A stretch of DNA of 11,694 nucleotides from Spirochaetaceae bacterium (GTDB taxonomy: Bacteria; Spirochaetota; Spirochaetia; Treponematales; Breznakiellaceae), in contig JAIRNN010000161.1 in assembly GCA_031257995.1 (NCBI GenBank), positions 1 through 11,694 of the forward strand. The letters are read 5' to 3'. The notes beneath the pieces were generated by a model, which worked only from the letters and a program-made list of their open reading frames with translations, was not told the DNA's origin and made no database searches. A program made the translations under genes and the position numbers. Every line of letters starts with the position of its first letter. The stretch's first letter is position 1. Positions 1 to 5,467 of the stretch are shown piece after piece.

Positions 1-8
1 CATCATAT

Positions 9-125
9 CAGAGGGGGATAGCGGAAGACCAAACGGAGGGAGGTGCGGACGCGCCTTTAGGCGTAGGTGCGGGCTTATCGGCCGGAGAGCGGGCTGGAGC
101 GAAGGGGGAGACTTCCCCCTTTTTA
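9..125 (+). repeat. Dispersed G/C-rich repeat, copy 1
   Basis: First of three related intergenic elements. It starts with CAGAGGGGG followed by a CGGAAGACC block, and ends with GCGGGCTGGAG, then a palindrome of the form AGGGGGAGACTTCCCCC. Copy 2 (about 3010-3110) has the same blocks in the same order on the minus strand, and copy 3 (about 4622-4705) shares mainly the 3' part. This copy carries about 45 extra bases in the middle, including the small hairpin CGCCTTTAGGCG. The outer limits are estimated by eye. Confidence 0.6.
102..125 (+). terminator. Rho-independent terminator-like hairpin
   Basis: An 8-bp perfect stem, AAGGGGGA (102-109) with TCCCCCTT (114-121), has a 4-base loop and runs into a T-rich tract (120-124). 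This is the form of an intrinsic terminator for a plus-strand gene to the left of the window. It is also the 3' end of dispersed repeat copy 1, so the terminator function may be carried by the repeat. Confidence 0.55.
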
Positions 126-162
126 TCTTTGCGAATACTCCCGCATCTTGCTACAAAATCTC

Positions 163-191
163 TTGACCTTTTTTGTGTCCTATACTACCAT
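163..191 (+). promoter_or_regulatory. Possible sigma-70 promoter for the HU-like ORF and ECF genes
   Basis: TTGACC (163-168) lies 17 bases before TACCAT (186-191), giving 5/6 and 4/6 matches to the -35 and -10 consensus. TATACT at 181-186 is a better -10 hexamer, but only 12 bases from TTGACC. The predicted start would be near 193-198, leaving a very short leader before the ATG at 211. The choice between the two -10 boxes is open. Confidence 0.4.
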
Positions 192-210
192 AAACGTAAA
201 GGAGGCGTAT

Positions 211-381
211 ATGGCAATTTGGCTCGGAAAAATTCAAAAGAAGAATCCGCAAGATACCCGGTCAAAATGGTGTTTGATGCCAGAAAGCGTGGGGATTAAG
301 GACATCACAAAGGAAATTGAGGGTCAGAAACGCCATCGGTTTAATTGTTTTATTAAACCCGTCAAAAGAAGCGTAAGGTGA
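211..381 (+). CDS. Small ORF resembling the N-terminus of an HU-family DNA-binding protein, probably truncated
   Basis: A 56-residue ORF beginning MAIWLGKIQKKNPQ. I chose the ATG at 211 because AAAGGAGG lies at a good distance upstream; the open frame extends back to 67 but that stretch crosses the repeat and terminator. The first 40 or so residues (KIQKKNPQD, KWCLMPESVG, IKDITKEIEGQ) recall the start of the divergent HU-like proteins of Bacteroidetes and treponemes, which are usually 90 or more residues long. After EIEGQ the resemblance stops, and the last 17 residues are a basic tail with no DNA-binding beta-arm. The stop codon overlaps the next start as GTGA, so translation is probably coupled to the ABC ATPase gene. 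The family assignment is from memory. A degraded gene kept only as a translated leader is equally possible. Confidence 0.45.
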   Translation: MAIWLGKIQKKNPQDTRSKWCLMPESVGIKDITKEIEGQKRHRFNCFIKPVKRSVR

Positions 382-2147
382 AAAGGCCGGTTGTACAGTT
401 TGCGGATTTCGGCTTTCAGTACAAGGCGCAGAAGAACCCTACGTTGACCGGTATCAACCTTGTCATCTACGAGGGGGAGAAGGTCTTAATACTGGGTTCA
501 AGCGGCAGCGGCAAGACAACGCTGGCAAACTGTATCAACGGGCTGGTACCCTTTTCCTATCCCGGCCAAATGACCGGTTCATGCAAAGTGAACGGCCGGG
601 AAACGCGGGAACTTTCGGTGTTCGAGTTGAGCCGGGACGTGGGAACAGTTCTCCAAGACTCCAACGCCCAGTTTGTGGGCCTTTCCGTCGGCGAGGACAT
701 GGCCTTCGCGATGGAGAATAACGGGGTTGATCGGGAAACGATGCGTGAACGGGTCAGGGAGCAGGCGGAAACCGTCGGCCTCGCCCAGTATCTCGACGCG
801 CTGCCCTTTCACCTGTCGGGCGGGCAGAAACAGAAGGCGGCTTTGGGCGGCGTTCTGGGGGAAGAGACGCAGGTTTTCATCTTTGACGAACCGCTTGCCT
901 CCCTTGACCCCAAGACCGGCTCGGCGGCCATCGACCTCATCGACCGCATCACCCGAAACGATGGCGGCCCGCCCCGCACGACCATCATCATCGAACATCG
1001 GCTGGAGGACGCGCTCTTTCGTCCGGTTGACCGGATCGTCCTCGTTGACAAGGGGCGGATCGCGGCGGATATGCGCCCCGCCGACATTCTGAAAAGCGGT
1101 ATCCTTCCCGAAAAGGGCATCCGCCTTCCCCTGTACATCGGCGCGCTCAAATACGCCGGGTGCGACCTCAGTATGATTCAGGCGATCGAAGACAGCGCCA
1201 CCCTCGAACTGGGCGCGGAAAACCGGAAACGGCTTAACGATTTCTTTTGCGGGATTGCCCGCGAGGAGGAAAGCCGCCCGGCCCCGCATGACGAACTGCT
1301 CCGTGTCGCGGGGGTCAGCTTTTCCTATGAGACGGCGGGGGGCGGTAGCCGGAGCGCTATCGAAAACGCCTCTTTCACGGTGCGGCGGGGGGAACGCGTC
1401 GCCTTTATCGGCAAGAACGGGGCGGGAAAGTCCACGATGGCCAAACTGATCACCGGCATCTGCCGTCCTGAAAAGGGCGCCGTCTATCTCGGCGGCGAGG
1501 ACTACCGCAAACTCACCGTGAACGAGATCGGCGGGCGGGTCGGATACGTGATGCAGGATCCGGACCAGATGATCGTGAAGGATATTATCAAGGACGAGGT
1601 GGAACTGGGCCTCCGCCTGCGCCGTCCCAAAAAGGCGGATAGCGGCCTTATCGAGGAACAGGGGCGGCGGGCTCTGGAGGCGTGCGAACTCTACCGTATG
1701 CGGAACTGGCCGGTAAGCGCCGTGAGTTACGGCCAAAAGAAGCGGGTTACGGTCGCCTCGGTGCTGGCGATGGAACCTGAATTGCTCATCTTGGACGAAC
1801 CCACGGCGGGACAGGATTACCGGCACTATAGGGAGATCATCGCCTTTATCAACTGTCTCAACGGTGAATACGGGAAGACCGTGATATTCATCACCCACGA
1901 TATGCACCTTGCCATCGAGAACACCGACCGGGCGGTGGTTTTTGCCGGTGGGAAGATCATCGCGGACGGGGATATTTTTTCGATACTGACCGACGAGCGG
2001 ATTGTCGGGGAGGCAAACCTCAAAAAAACGTCCCTGCACCTCCTCGCCGAAAAAGCGGGACTGCCTGCGGACGACTTCATCCGCCGGTATATCCGCCATG
2101 AAAAGGCCGGAAGCGCCGGACATACCGGAACGGGAGCCGCCCGATGA
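378..2147 (+). CDS. ykoD: ECF transporter double ABC ATPase (YkoD type)
   Basis: This 589-residue protein fuses two ABC ATPase domains that would power an energy-coupling-factor vitamin importer at the inner face of the membrane. Domain 1 has Walker A GSSGSGKTT (residues 40-48), signature LSGGQ (146-150), Walker B VFIFDEP (166-172) and H-loop His207. A linker (about 230-300, with PLYIGALKYAG) matches the DUF3744 region typical of YkoD-like HMP/thiamine transporters. Domain 2 has Walker A GKNGAGKST (345-353), signature VSYGQ (449-453), Walker B LILDEP (470-475) and H-loop His507. Both ATP sites look complete. The start is GTG at 378, overlapping the upstream stop as GTGA; the first residues (KRPVVQFADFGFQY) align with the usual family start. 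The 3' end overlaps the permease gene by ATGA. The substrate is inferred from the family; the S component is not visible. Confidence 0.9.
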   Translation: MKRPVVQFADFGFQYKAQKNPTLTGINLVIYEGEKVLILGSSGSGKTTLANCINGLVPFSYPGQMTGSCKVNGRETRELSVFELSRDVGTVLQDSNAQFVGLSVGEDMAFAMENNGVDRETMRERVREQAETVGLAQYLDALPFHLSGGQKQKAALGGVLGEETQVFIFDEPLASLDPKTGSAAIDLIDRITRNDGGPPRTTIIIEHRLEDALFRPVDRIVLVDKGRIAADMRPADILKSGILPEKGIRLPLYIGALKYAGCDLSMIQAIEDSATLELGAENRKRLNDFFCGIAREEESRPAPHDELLRVAGVSFSYETAGGGSRSAIENASFTVRRGERVAFIGKNGAGKSTMAKLITGICRPEKGAVYLGGEDYRKLTVNEIGGRVGYVMQDPDQMIVKDIIKDEVELGLRLRRPKKADSGLIEEQGRRALEACELYRMRNWPVSAVSYGQKKRVTVASVLAMEPELLILDEPTAGQDYRHYREIIAFINCLNGEYGKTVIFITHDMHLAIENTDRAVVFAGGKIIADGDIFSILTDERIVGEANLKKTSLHLLAEKAGLPADDFIRRYIRHEKAGSAGHTGTGAAR

Positions 2148-3007
2148 ACAACCGCTTCATCATCAACTATGTACCCGGAACCACGGCCTTGCACCGGCTC
2201 AACGGCGCGACCAAGCTGCTGCTCTTTTTGACGATGACCGTCTACGTGATCATGAGCTTCGATGTGCGGGTTCTGGGCGTGATGTTCGCCCTCTGCGCCG
2301 GCCTCATCGTCTCGATGCGGCCCAACTGGAAACCCATCCTCTTCGTAACCGCCTTTATGACCGTAACGGCAGGCATCGTGGGTTCCCTCATCATCATACT
2401 CGTCAAACCCGATGCGGGGCAAACCCATGTCGGCGGCGCGACAGAGATTATCCGCTGGAACAGCCGCTTCTTTCTCACATGGGAACTCCTCTGGTATGTG
2501 GGCGCGATGTTCTTCAAACGCCTCTGTTCCCTCGCCGCCGCGCTGGTTCTGGTACTCTCGATAACCCCATCGGAGATCGCGTCCGGCCTCAACGCCCTTG
2601 GCCTCCCCTACAAAGCCTGCACCATCATCTCCCTCGCTTTCCGCGCCATCCCCGATGTGGCCCGCGACTTTCTGGACATCAAAAACGCCCTCTCCCTGCG
2701 CGGCATTGAGCTGGACCCCCGGCGGGCCGGCCTCCTCTCCCGCATCCGGCAGACCACCCTCATCCTCGTGCCGCTCATCATGACCAGTTTCGGCAGAGTG
2801 GAAACCATCGCCAACGCCATGGACCTGCGCGGCTTCGGCAAGAACCGCACACGCACCTGGTATCGCCGCAACCCGCCCGCCGCCGCCGATTGGCTCGTCC
2901 GCGCCTTCACCCTCTTCCTCGCCGCCTTCTGCGTCTACTACATCGCCCGCTACCGTGTGATTGACCCGGCCCCCTACGACTACTGGTGTCCGTGGATCGA
3001 GAGATAA
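2144..3007 (+). CDS. ykoC: ECF transporter transmembrane coupling protein EcfT (YkoC type)
   Basis: This 287-residue integral membrane protein links the ATPases to a substrate-binding S component. It has several hydrophobic segments in the N-terminal half (for example around residues 24-58 and 64-85), one near 118-142, and a last one near 248-263. The cytoplasmic region carries the two short Arg-Gly coupling motifs expected of EcfT, ALSLRGIE (R186-G187) and AMDLRGFG (R229-G230), which contact the grooves of the ATPases. Its ATG overlaps the stop of the double ATPase gene (ATGA), a sign of translational coupling and fixed stoichiometry. It is the last gene of the ECF operon; the inverted repeat/terminator at 3011-3028 follows directly. 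CbiQ/EcfT membership is clear; the YkoC name rests on the YkoD-like neighbour. Confidence 0.88.
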   Translation: MNNRFIINYVPGTTALHRLNGATKLLLFLTMTVYVIMSFDVRVLGVMFALCAGLIVSMRPNWKPILFVTAFMTVTAGIVGSLIIILVKPDAGQTHVGGATEIIRWNSRFFLTWELLWYVGAMFFKRLCSLAAALVLVLSITPSEIASGLNALGLPYKACTIISLAFRAIPDVARDFLDIKNALSLRGIELDPRRAGLLSRIRQTTLILVPLIMTSFGRVETIANAMDLRGFGKNRTRTWYRRNPPAAADWLVRAFTLFLAAFCVYYIARYRVIDPAPYDYWCPWIER

Positions 3008-3028
3008 TAAAGGGGGAAGCCTCCCCCT
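3004..3028 (-). terminator. Terminator-like hairpin between convergent genes
   Basis: The 7-bp stem AGGGGGA/TCCCCCT (3011-3017 with 3022-3028) has a 4-base loop. Read on the minus strand it is followed by a T-rich stretch (TTTATTATC), so it best fits termination of leftward transcription from the PD-(D/E)XK gene. The stem could also slow rightward transcription leaving ykoC. It is the end of repeat copy 2. Confidence 0.45.
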
Positions 3029-3110
3029 GCCTCCAGCCCGCCGCCCGCAAGCGGACTTAGGGTCTTACGGCACCCCCTCTGCGGGGGACACCCCCGCAAC
3101 GCCCCCGCGC
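3010..3110 (-). repeat. Dispersed G/C-rich repeat, copy 2 (inverted)
   Basis: Read on the minus strand this matches copy 1 block by block: CAGAGGGGGT, a CGTAAGACCC block, GCGGGCTGGAG, then AGGGGGAGGCTTCCCCCT. Upstream of these blocks on the minus strand is a further G-rich palindrome (GCGGGGGTGTCCCCCGC, within 3081-3097). It lies between the convergent ykoC and PD-(D/E)XK genes. Confidence 0.6.
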
Positions 3111-3180
3111 TAATCACAGGCTTGGATACACAATTAACCATGAACCTCAACGAGCCTTTGGCCCGCAACCCCACGAACAA

Positions 3181-3225
3181 ACTTGAACCGTTCGTGTCTG
3201 TTCGTGTGGTTTGTGGCCATTAAAA
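3181..3225. repeat. Intergenic repeat-like sequence (TTCGTGT units)
   Basis: The stretch contains TTCGTGTCTGTTCGTGTGGTTTGTGG, in which TTCGTGT occurs twice with a 3-base spacer. Short G/T-rich phrases of this kind recur between genes in many environmental bacteria. No coding or promoter role is visible. It is non-coding sequence at the 3' side of the minus-strand gene. Confidence 0.3.
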
Positions 3226-3243
3226 ATTTACGCGTGTTTATCC

Positions 3244-3891
3244 TCACCATTCCCGCGCCTGAAAGGTCTCCTCCATCTCCGCTATCTTAACCGACTCTCC
3301 GGACTGCACCAGCACATACAGCCCCTTGTCCTGCGCGTATCTCTGCACCCCATCCTCCACCACCATCCCGGCTACCGCACCCACCAGCTTCCTCTGATCC
3401 CCGCGCTTGTTCATTTCCTCCCGCACTTTCCCTATCCGTTCCAGATGCTCATCCACATCGTGCTTCGACAGTGCCGACTTGATCTCCACCGGCATCGCGC
3501 ACTCCCCGTTCTCCAGCATCGCGTCCACCTCGCAAACGGCCCGCCTTCTATGCCGGTACTTATACTTCGCGCCTTGAGTAAAGGTGTACCCTAACTTATC
3601 AAATTTCTCCCAGAGGTTTGCGGAGATTATCTCCTCCGCCAATCTCCCAAGAGAGTTGTTGATCCCCCCAACATTCTTCGACAGATCTTTGATCTCCCTG
3701 GATGTCTCCTCTTGCAGCTTTTTTATCTCCTTGGATGTCTCCGCTATCTGCTGGGCGGTCTCCGCTATCCGTCGATCAGTCTCCGCGCCCATTTCCTTCA
3801 ATTGCCGGTCGGTCTCCTGTATGGATGCCCAGACATCTTCAAAGGTTACGCCCCGGGGCGGTTCCCGCGATTGCACGTTTGTACTTTCCAT
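3244..3891 (-). CDS. Coiled-coil protein with C-terminal PD-(D/E)XK nuclease-like domain
   Basis: A 215-residue soluble protein. Residues 20-75 are a charged, heptad-like region rich in Glu, Lys, Gln and Thr (RIAETAQQIAETSKEI and neighbours), expected to form a coiled coil. Residues 80-215 look like a PD-(D/E)XK fold: a helix with E87, then EVD at 121-123, then VEIK at 135-138, giving a plausible metal site of E87, D123, E136 and K138. This layout is like the DUF3782-type proteins common in spirochaetes and cyanobacteria, whose function is unknown; a DNA-cleaving role is inferred from the fold only. The ATG at 3891 is preceded by GGAGAGG a few bases upstream. The gene stands alone, convergent to ykoC, with its own promoter. 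No restriction or toxin-antitoxin partner is adjacent. Confidence 0.75.
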   Translation of the reverse strand: MESTNVQSREPPRGVTFEDVWASIQETDRQLKEMGAETDRRIAETAQQIAETSKEIKKLQEETSREIKDLSKNVGGINNSLGRLAEEIISANLWEKFDKLGYTFTQGAKYKYRHRRRAVCEVDAMLENGECAMPVEIKSALSKHDVDEHLERIGKVREEMNKRGDQRKLVGAVAGMVVEDGVQRYAQDKGLYVLVQSGESVKIAEMEETFQAREW

Positions 3892-3930
3892 AAACCTCTC
3901 CTTCGGCCCTCACCGGGGGCCTTTATCAAA

Positions 3931-3959
3931 ATAATACGCTGTCTTGAGAAAAAAGACAA
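3931..3959 (-). promoter_or_regulatory. Sigma-70-like promoter for the PD-(D/E)XK gene
   Basis: On the minus strand, TTGTCT (3959-3954) is separated by 17 bases from TATTAT (3936-3931). The start would be near 3924, leaving a leader of about 30 bases with a Shine-Dalgarno (GGAGAGG) before the ATG at 3891. Confidence 0.5.
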
Positions 3960-4470
3960 CGGCGGACATACTTTTTTCCCCGCACTCTATATATGCGGTT
4001 ACCAGCCATATTGCTTTAATTTCGAGCGAAAAAAAGTGATTTTTTGTGGTTTTTTCTTGAAATATGAGAGTTTGTGCCAAAACGCGCTCATTATCCATTT
4101 TCAATTCTCCATTATCCATTTGCGCGGCGCGCGTAAGGTGGTTGGGATACGGCTTTACGCGAATCTTGTGCGGCACCTGCGCGACACCGTCAATTACTGA
4201 CATAAAAATCCCTGTAATGTCAATATAATCTACCCCTAAGGGTTGGATACGAGGTAAAAGACAGAAAACCGAATCACTTTTAACCGCAGACGACACCAAA
4301 TGGCGGCGCGGGTGAGACGGATGAATACGGATGAAGAGGGGCGCGGAATGAAAAATCTGCGTGCCGGCGGTTCCTTGTGATAAACTCTTGTGATGAAGGC
4401 CGTGAAGCCGCTGGCCGCTAAACCTGATAAATCGGGAAAACACCTGAAAAGAAGCCTAAAGCTTGAGTAA
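3960..4470. other. Gene-free intergenic stretch
   Basis: Open frames exist on both strands here, but none has a Shine-Dalgarno, a protein-like composition or a recognisable motif. The longest, minus-strand 3910-4443, even translates the short repeats. The visible content is two direct copies of a 12-mer (4089-4121), a small hairpin around CCCCTAAGGG (4233-4244) and a repeat-like AACCGCAGACGACAC (4282-4296). No RNA gene was recognised. Confidence 0.5.
4089..4121. repeat. Direct repeat CATTATCCATTT (two copies)
   Basis: CATTATCCATTT occurs at 4089-4100 and again at 4110-4121. The exact reverse complement, AAATGGATAATG, occurs at 10500-10511 just after ftsK. The 12-mer therefore appears three times in the window, always between genes. 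Confidence 0.6.
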
Positions 4471-4474
4471 AAGG

Positions 4475-4513
4475 GGACAGATATATATGGCAATGCGGAT
4501 ACATATATTGTCC
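4475..4513. repeat. Imperfect palindrome GGACAGATATATATG / CATATATTGTCC
   Basis: GGACAGATATATATG (4475-4489) faces CATATATTGTCC (4502-4513), forming an imperfect stem with a 12-base loop. The lead-in AAGGGGACAG resembles motifs often seen in dispersed REP-like palindromes, but no transposase is nearby. Confidence 0.4.
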
Positions 4514-4568
4514 ACAGATTACCCGGATGACACGGATTACGCCTCGCTCAATCTATAAAATCTGTGGA
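4511..4568. repeat. Inverted repeat TCCACAGATT / AATCTGTGGA
   Basis: A perfect 10-bp inverted repeat (4511-4520 with 4559-4568) encloses 38 bases. The surrounding text (CCGGATGACACGGATTA, and TTTTTATCCGTGC after it) belongs to the style of dispersed 'CACAGATTACACGGATTA' intergenic repeats. A further inverted relation links 4281-4296 (AACCGCAGACGACAC) with 4589-4605 (GTGTTCATCTGCGGTTT). Confidence 0.55.
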
Positions 4569-4621
4569 CCTTTTTATCCGTGCTTATCGTGTTCATCTGC
4601 GGTTTCATGTGATTGAGCCTG

Positions 4622-4705
4622 TGATTGAGGCGGGGTCTTAGGGGCGAAGCCCCTAGGAGAGGGGGTAAGCGGAGGGCGCGGAGCGGAGGGGGAGACTTCC
4701 CCCCC
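4622..4705 (+). repeat. Dispersed G/C-rich repeat, copy 3
   Basis: The 3' end GGAGCGGAGGGGGAGACTTC, followed by CCCCC, is nearly identical to copy 1 at 95-119, and GAGAGGGGGTAAGCGGA corresponds to the 5' block of the other copies. It also holds the hairpin CTTAGGGGCGAAGCCCCTAG (4638-4657). Unlike copy 1 it has no T-tract after the final palindrome. It ends 12 bases before the -35 box of the next operon. Confidence 0.55.
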
Positions 4706-4717
4706 AAAGGAAAGGAC

Positions 4718-4746
4718 TGGACAACCATTCGGGATGTTGCTATAAT
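4718..4746 (+). promoter_or_regulatory. Near-consensus sigma-70 promoter of the ftsK operon
   Basis: TGGACA (4718-4723), 17 bases, then TATAAT (4741-4746): 5/6 and 6/6 matches at ideal spacing. Transcription would start about 4752-4755, right at the ATG at 4754, which implies a leaderless or nearly leaderless message. Confidence 0.7.
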
Positions 4747-4753
4747 TCAAGAA

Positions 4754-5467
4754 ATGGCAAAAGTAGGGATAAAACTTGCAAACGGGAAATTTTACCCGAT
4801 TCTCGATGAACAGAGTCTCTCTGCCAAGAAGCTTGAACTGACAACGGTCCGCGACGGTCAACCTTCGGCGCAGATTGACTTTTTTAGGAGCGATGAATCT
4901 GCGGGCCAGACGCAGTACATCGGTACGCTGGTCGTGGACAACCTTTCGAAAAGGTATGCGGGGGAAACGTCTATTGATCTGAGGGTGCATATAGCTGAAT
5001 ACGGGCGTATTTTGGCGGAGGCGGAAGAGACGGACGGTTCAGGCGGCCCGCAAAAACTGGAAGTTGATCTCAACGCGCTTAATGCGGATGATTTTGATCG
5101 TGACGATGCGAGTCTCGATGACGAGCGTGATTCCGGTGTCGTTACGGTAGAGAAGCGGCGGATCAACCCGGTTGTCCCTGTTGTTATTGCCGCGATTATT
5201 TTTCTGATCGCCGCGATAGTGTTTTTATTTTTGTTCCTGTCGCAAGGGTTCCCGCGTCCGGCAAACATTTACACGGAGCCTCAAAGCCGTGAAGAAGTGA
5301 TGGCTTCGCCGCCTGTAGAGAACGATGCCGCGAAAACGCCGGAACCGCCGCCGCCTGATCCTGCGTCTCAGACGATCGGGAGTCCGGTGGACGATTCCCG
5401 TGAAACACTCCCTCCCGTAACGAATGACACGTCCCGCAAGGCTCTCCGAACCGAAACTGCTCGGTAA
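4754..5467 (+). CDS. Single-pass membrane protein with N-terminal Hsp70 substrate-binding-like domain
   Basis: A 237-residue protein of unknown function. Residues 1 to about 107 resemble the beta-sandwich substrate-binding domain of Hsp70/DnaK: LELTTVRDGQPSAQIDFFRS, then YIGTLVVDNL, then SIDLRVHIAEYGRILAEAEE follow the DnaK order of strands. No Hsp70 ATPase domain is present. An acidic linker (about 108-130) and a basic KRR precede one transmembrane helix (139-163), and a Pro/Glu-rich tail of about 74 residues follows. By the positive-inside rule the SBD-like domain is cytoplasmic and the tail periplasmic. The ATG at 4754 is chosen because the longer frame back to 4625 lies in a repeat and upstream of the promoter; no clear Shine-Dalgarno is seen. 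It is the first gene of the operon with the transglycosylase and ftsK. A role in recruiting or anchoring proteins for the envelope machinery is only inferred. Confidence 0.72.
   Translation: MAKVGIKLANGKFYPILDEQSLSAKKLELTTVRDGQPSAQIDFFRSDESAGQTQYIGTLVVDNLSKRYAGETSIDLRVHIAEYGRILAEAEETDGSGGPQKLEVDLNALNADDFDRDDASLDDERDSGVVTVEKRRINPVVPVVIAAIIFLIAAIVFLFLFLSQGFPRPANIYTEPQSREEVMASPPVENDAAKTPEPPPPDPASQTIGSPVDDSRETLPPVTNDTSRKALRTETAR

Noticed and set aside
67..210. N-terminal extension of the HU-like ORF to an ATG at 67
   Set aside because: It would translate the repeat, the terminator hairpin and the promoter; the Shine-Dalgarno at 198-205 points to the ATG at 211.
449..453. Positions here are protein residues of the YkoD ATPase: non-canonical signature VSYGQ in the second ATPase domain
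   Set aside because: Signature variants such as LSFGQ or LSYGQ are usual in the second domain of ECF ATPases, so it is not evidence of an inactive site.
579..2123. 514-codon open frame antisense to the double ABC ATPase
   Set aside because: It is a shadow frame created by the G+C-rich codon bias of ykoD; the protein has no recognisable motif and the plus-strand gene has complete ATPase motifs.
3910..4443. 177-codon minus-strand open frame upstream of the PD-(D/E)XK gene
   Set aside because: No Shine-Dalgarno; it translates through the 12-mer repeats and the promoter region of the neighbouring gene; no domain-like pattern.
4625..4753. Extension of the Hsp70-SBD-like protein back to an ATG at 4625
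   Set aside because: The extra 43 residues come from repeat copy 3, are Arg/Gly-rich and lie upstream of the strong promoter.
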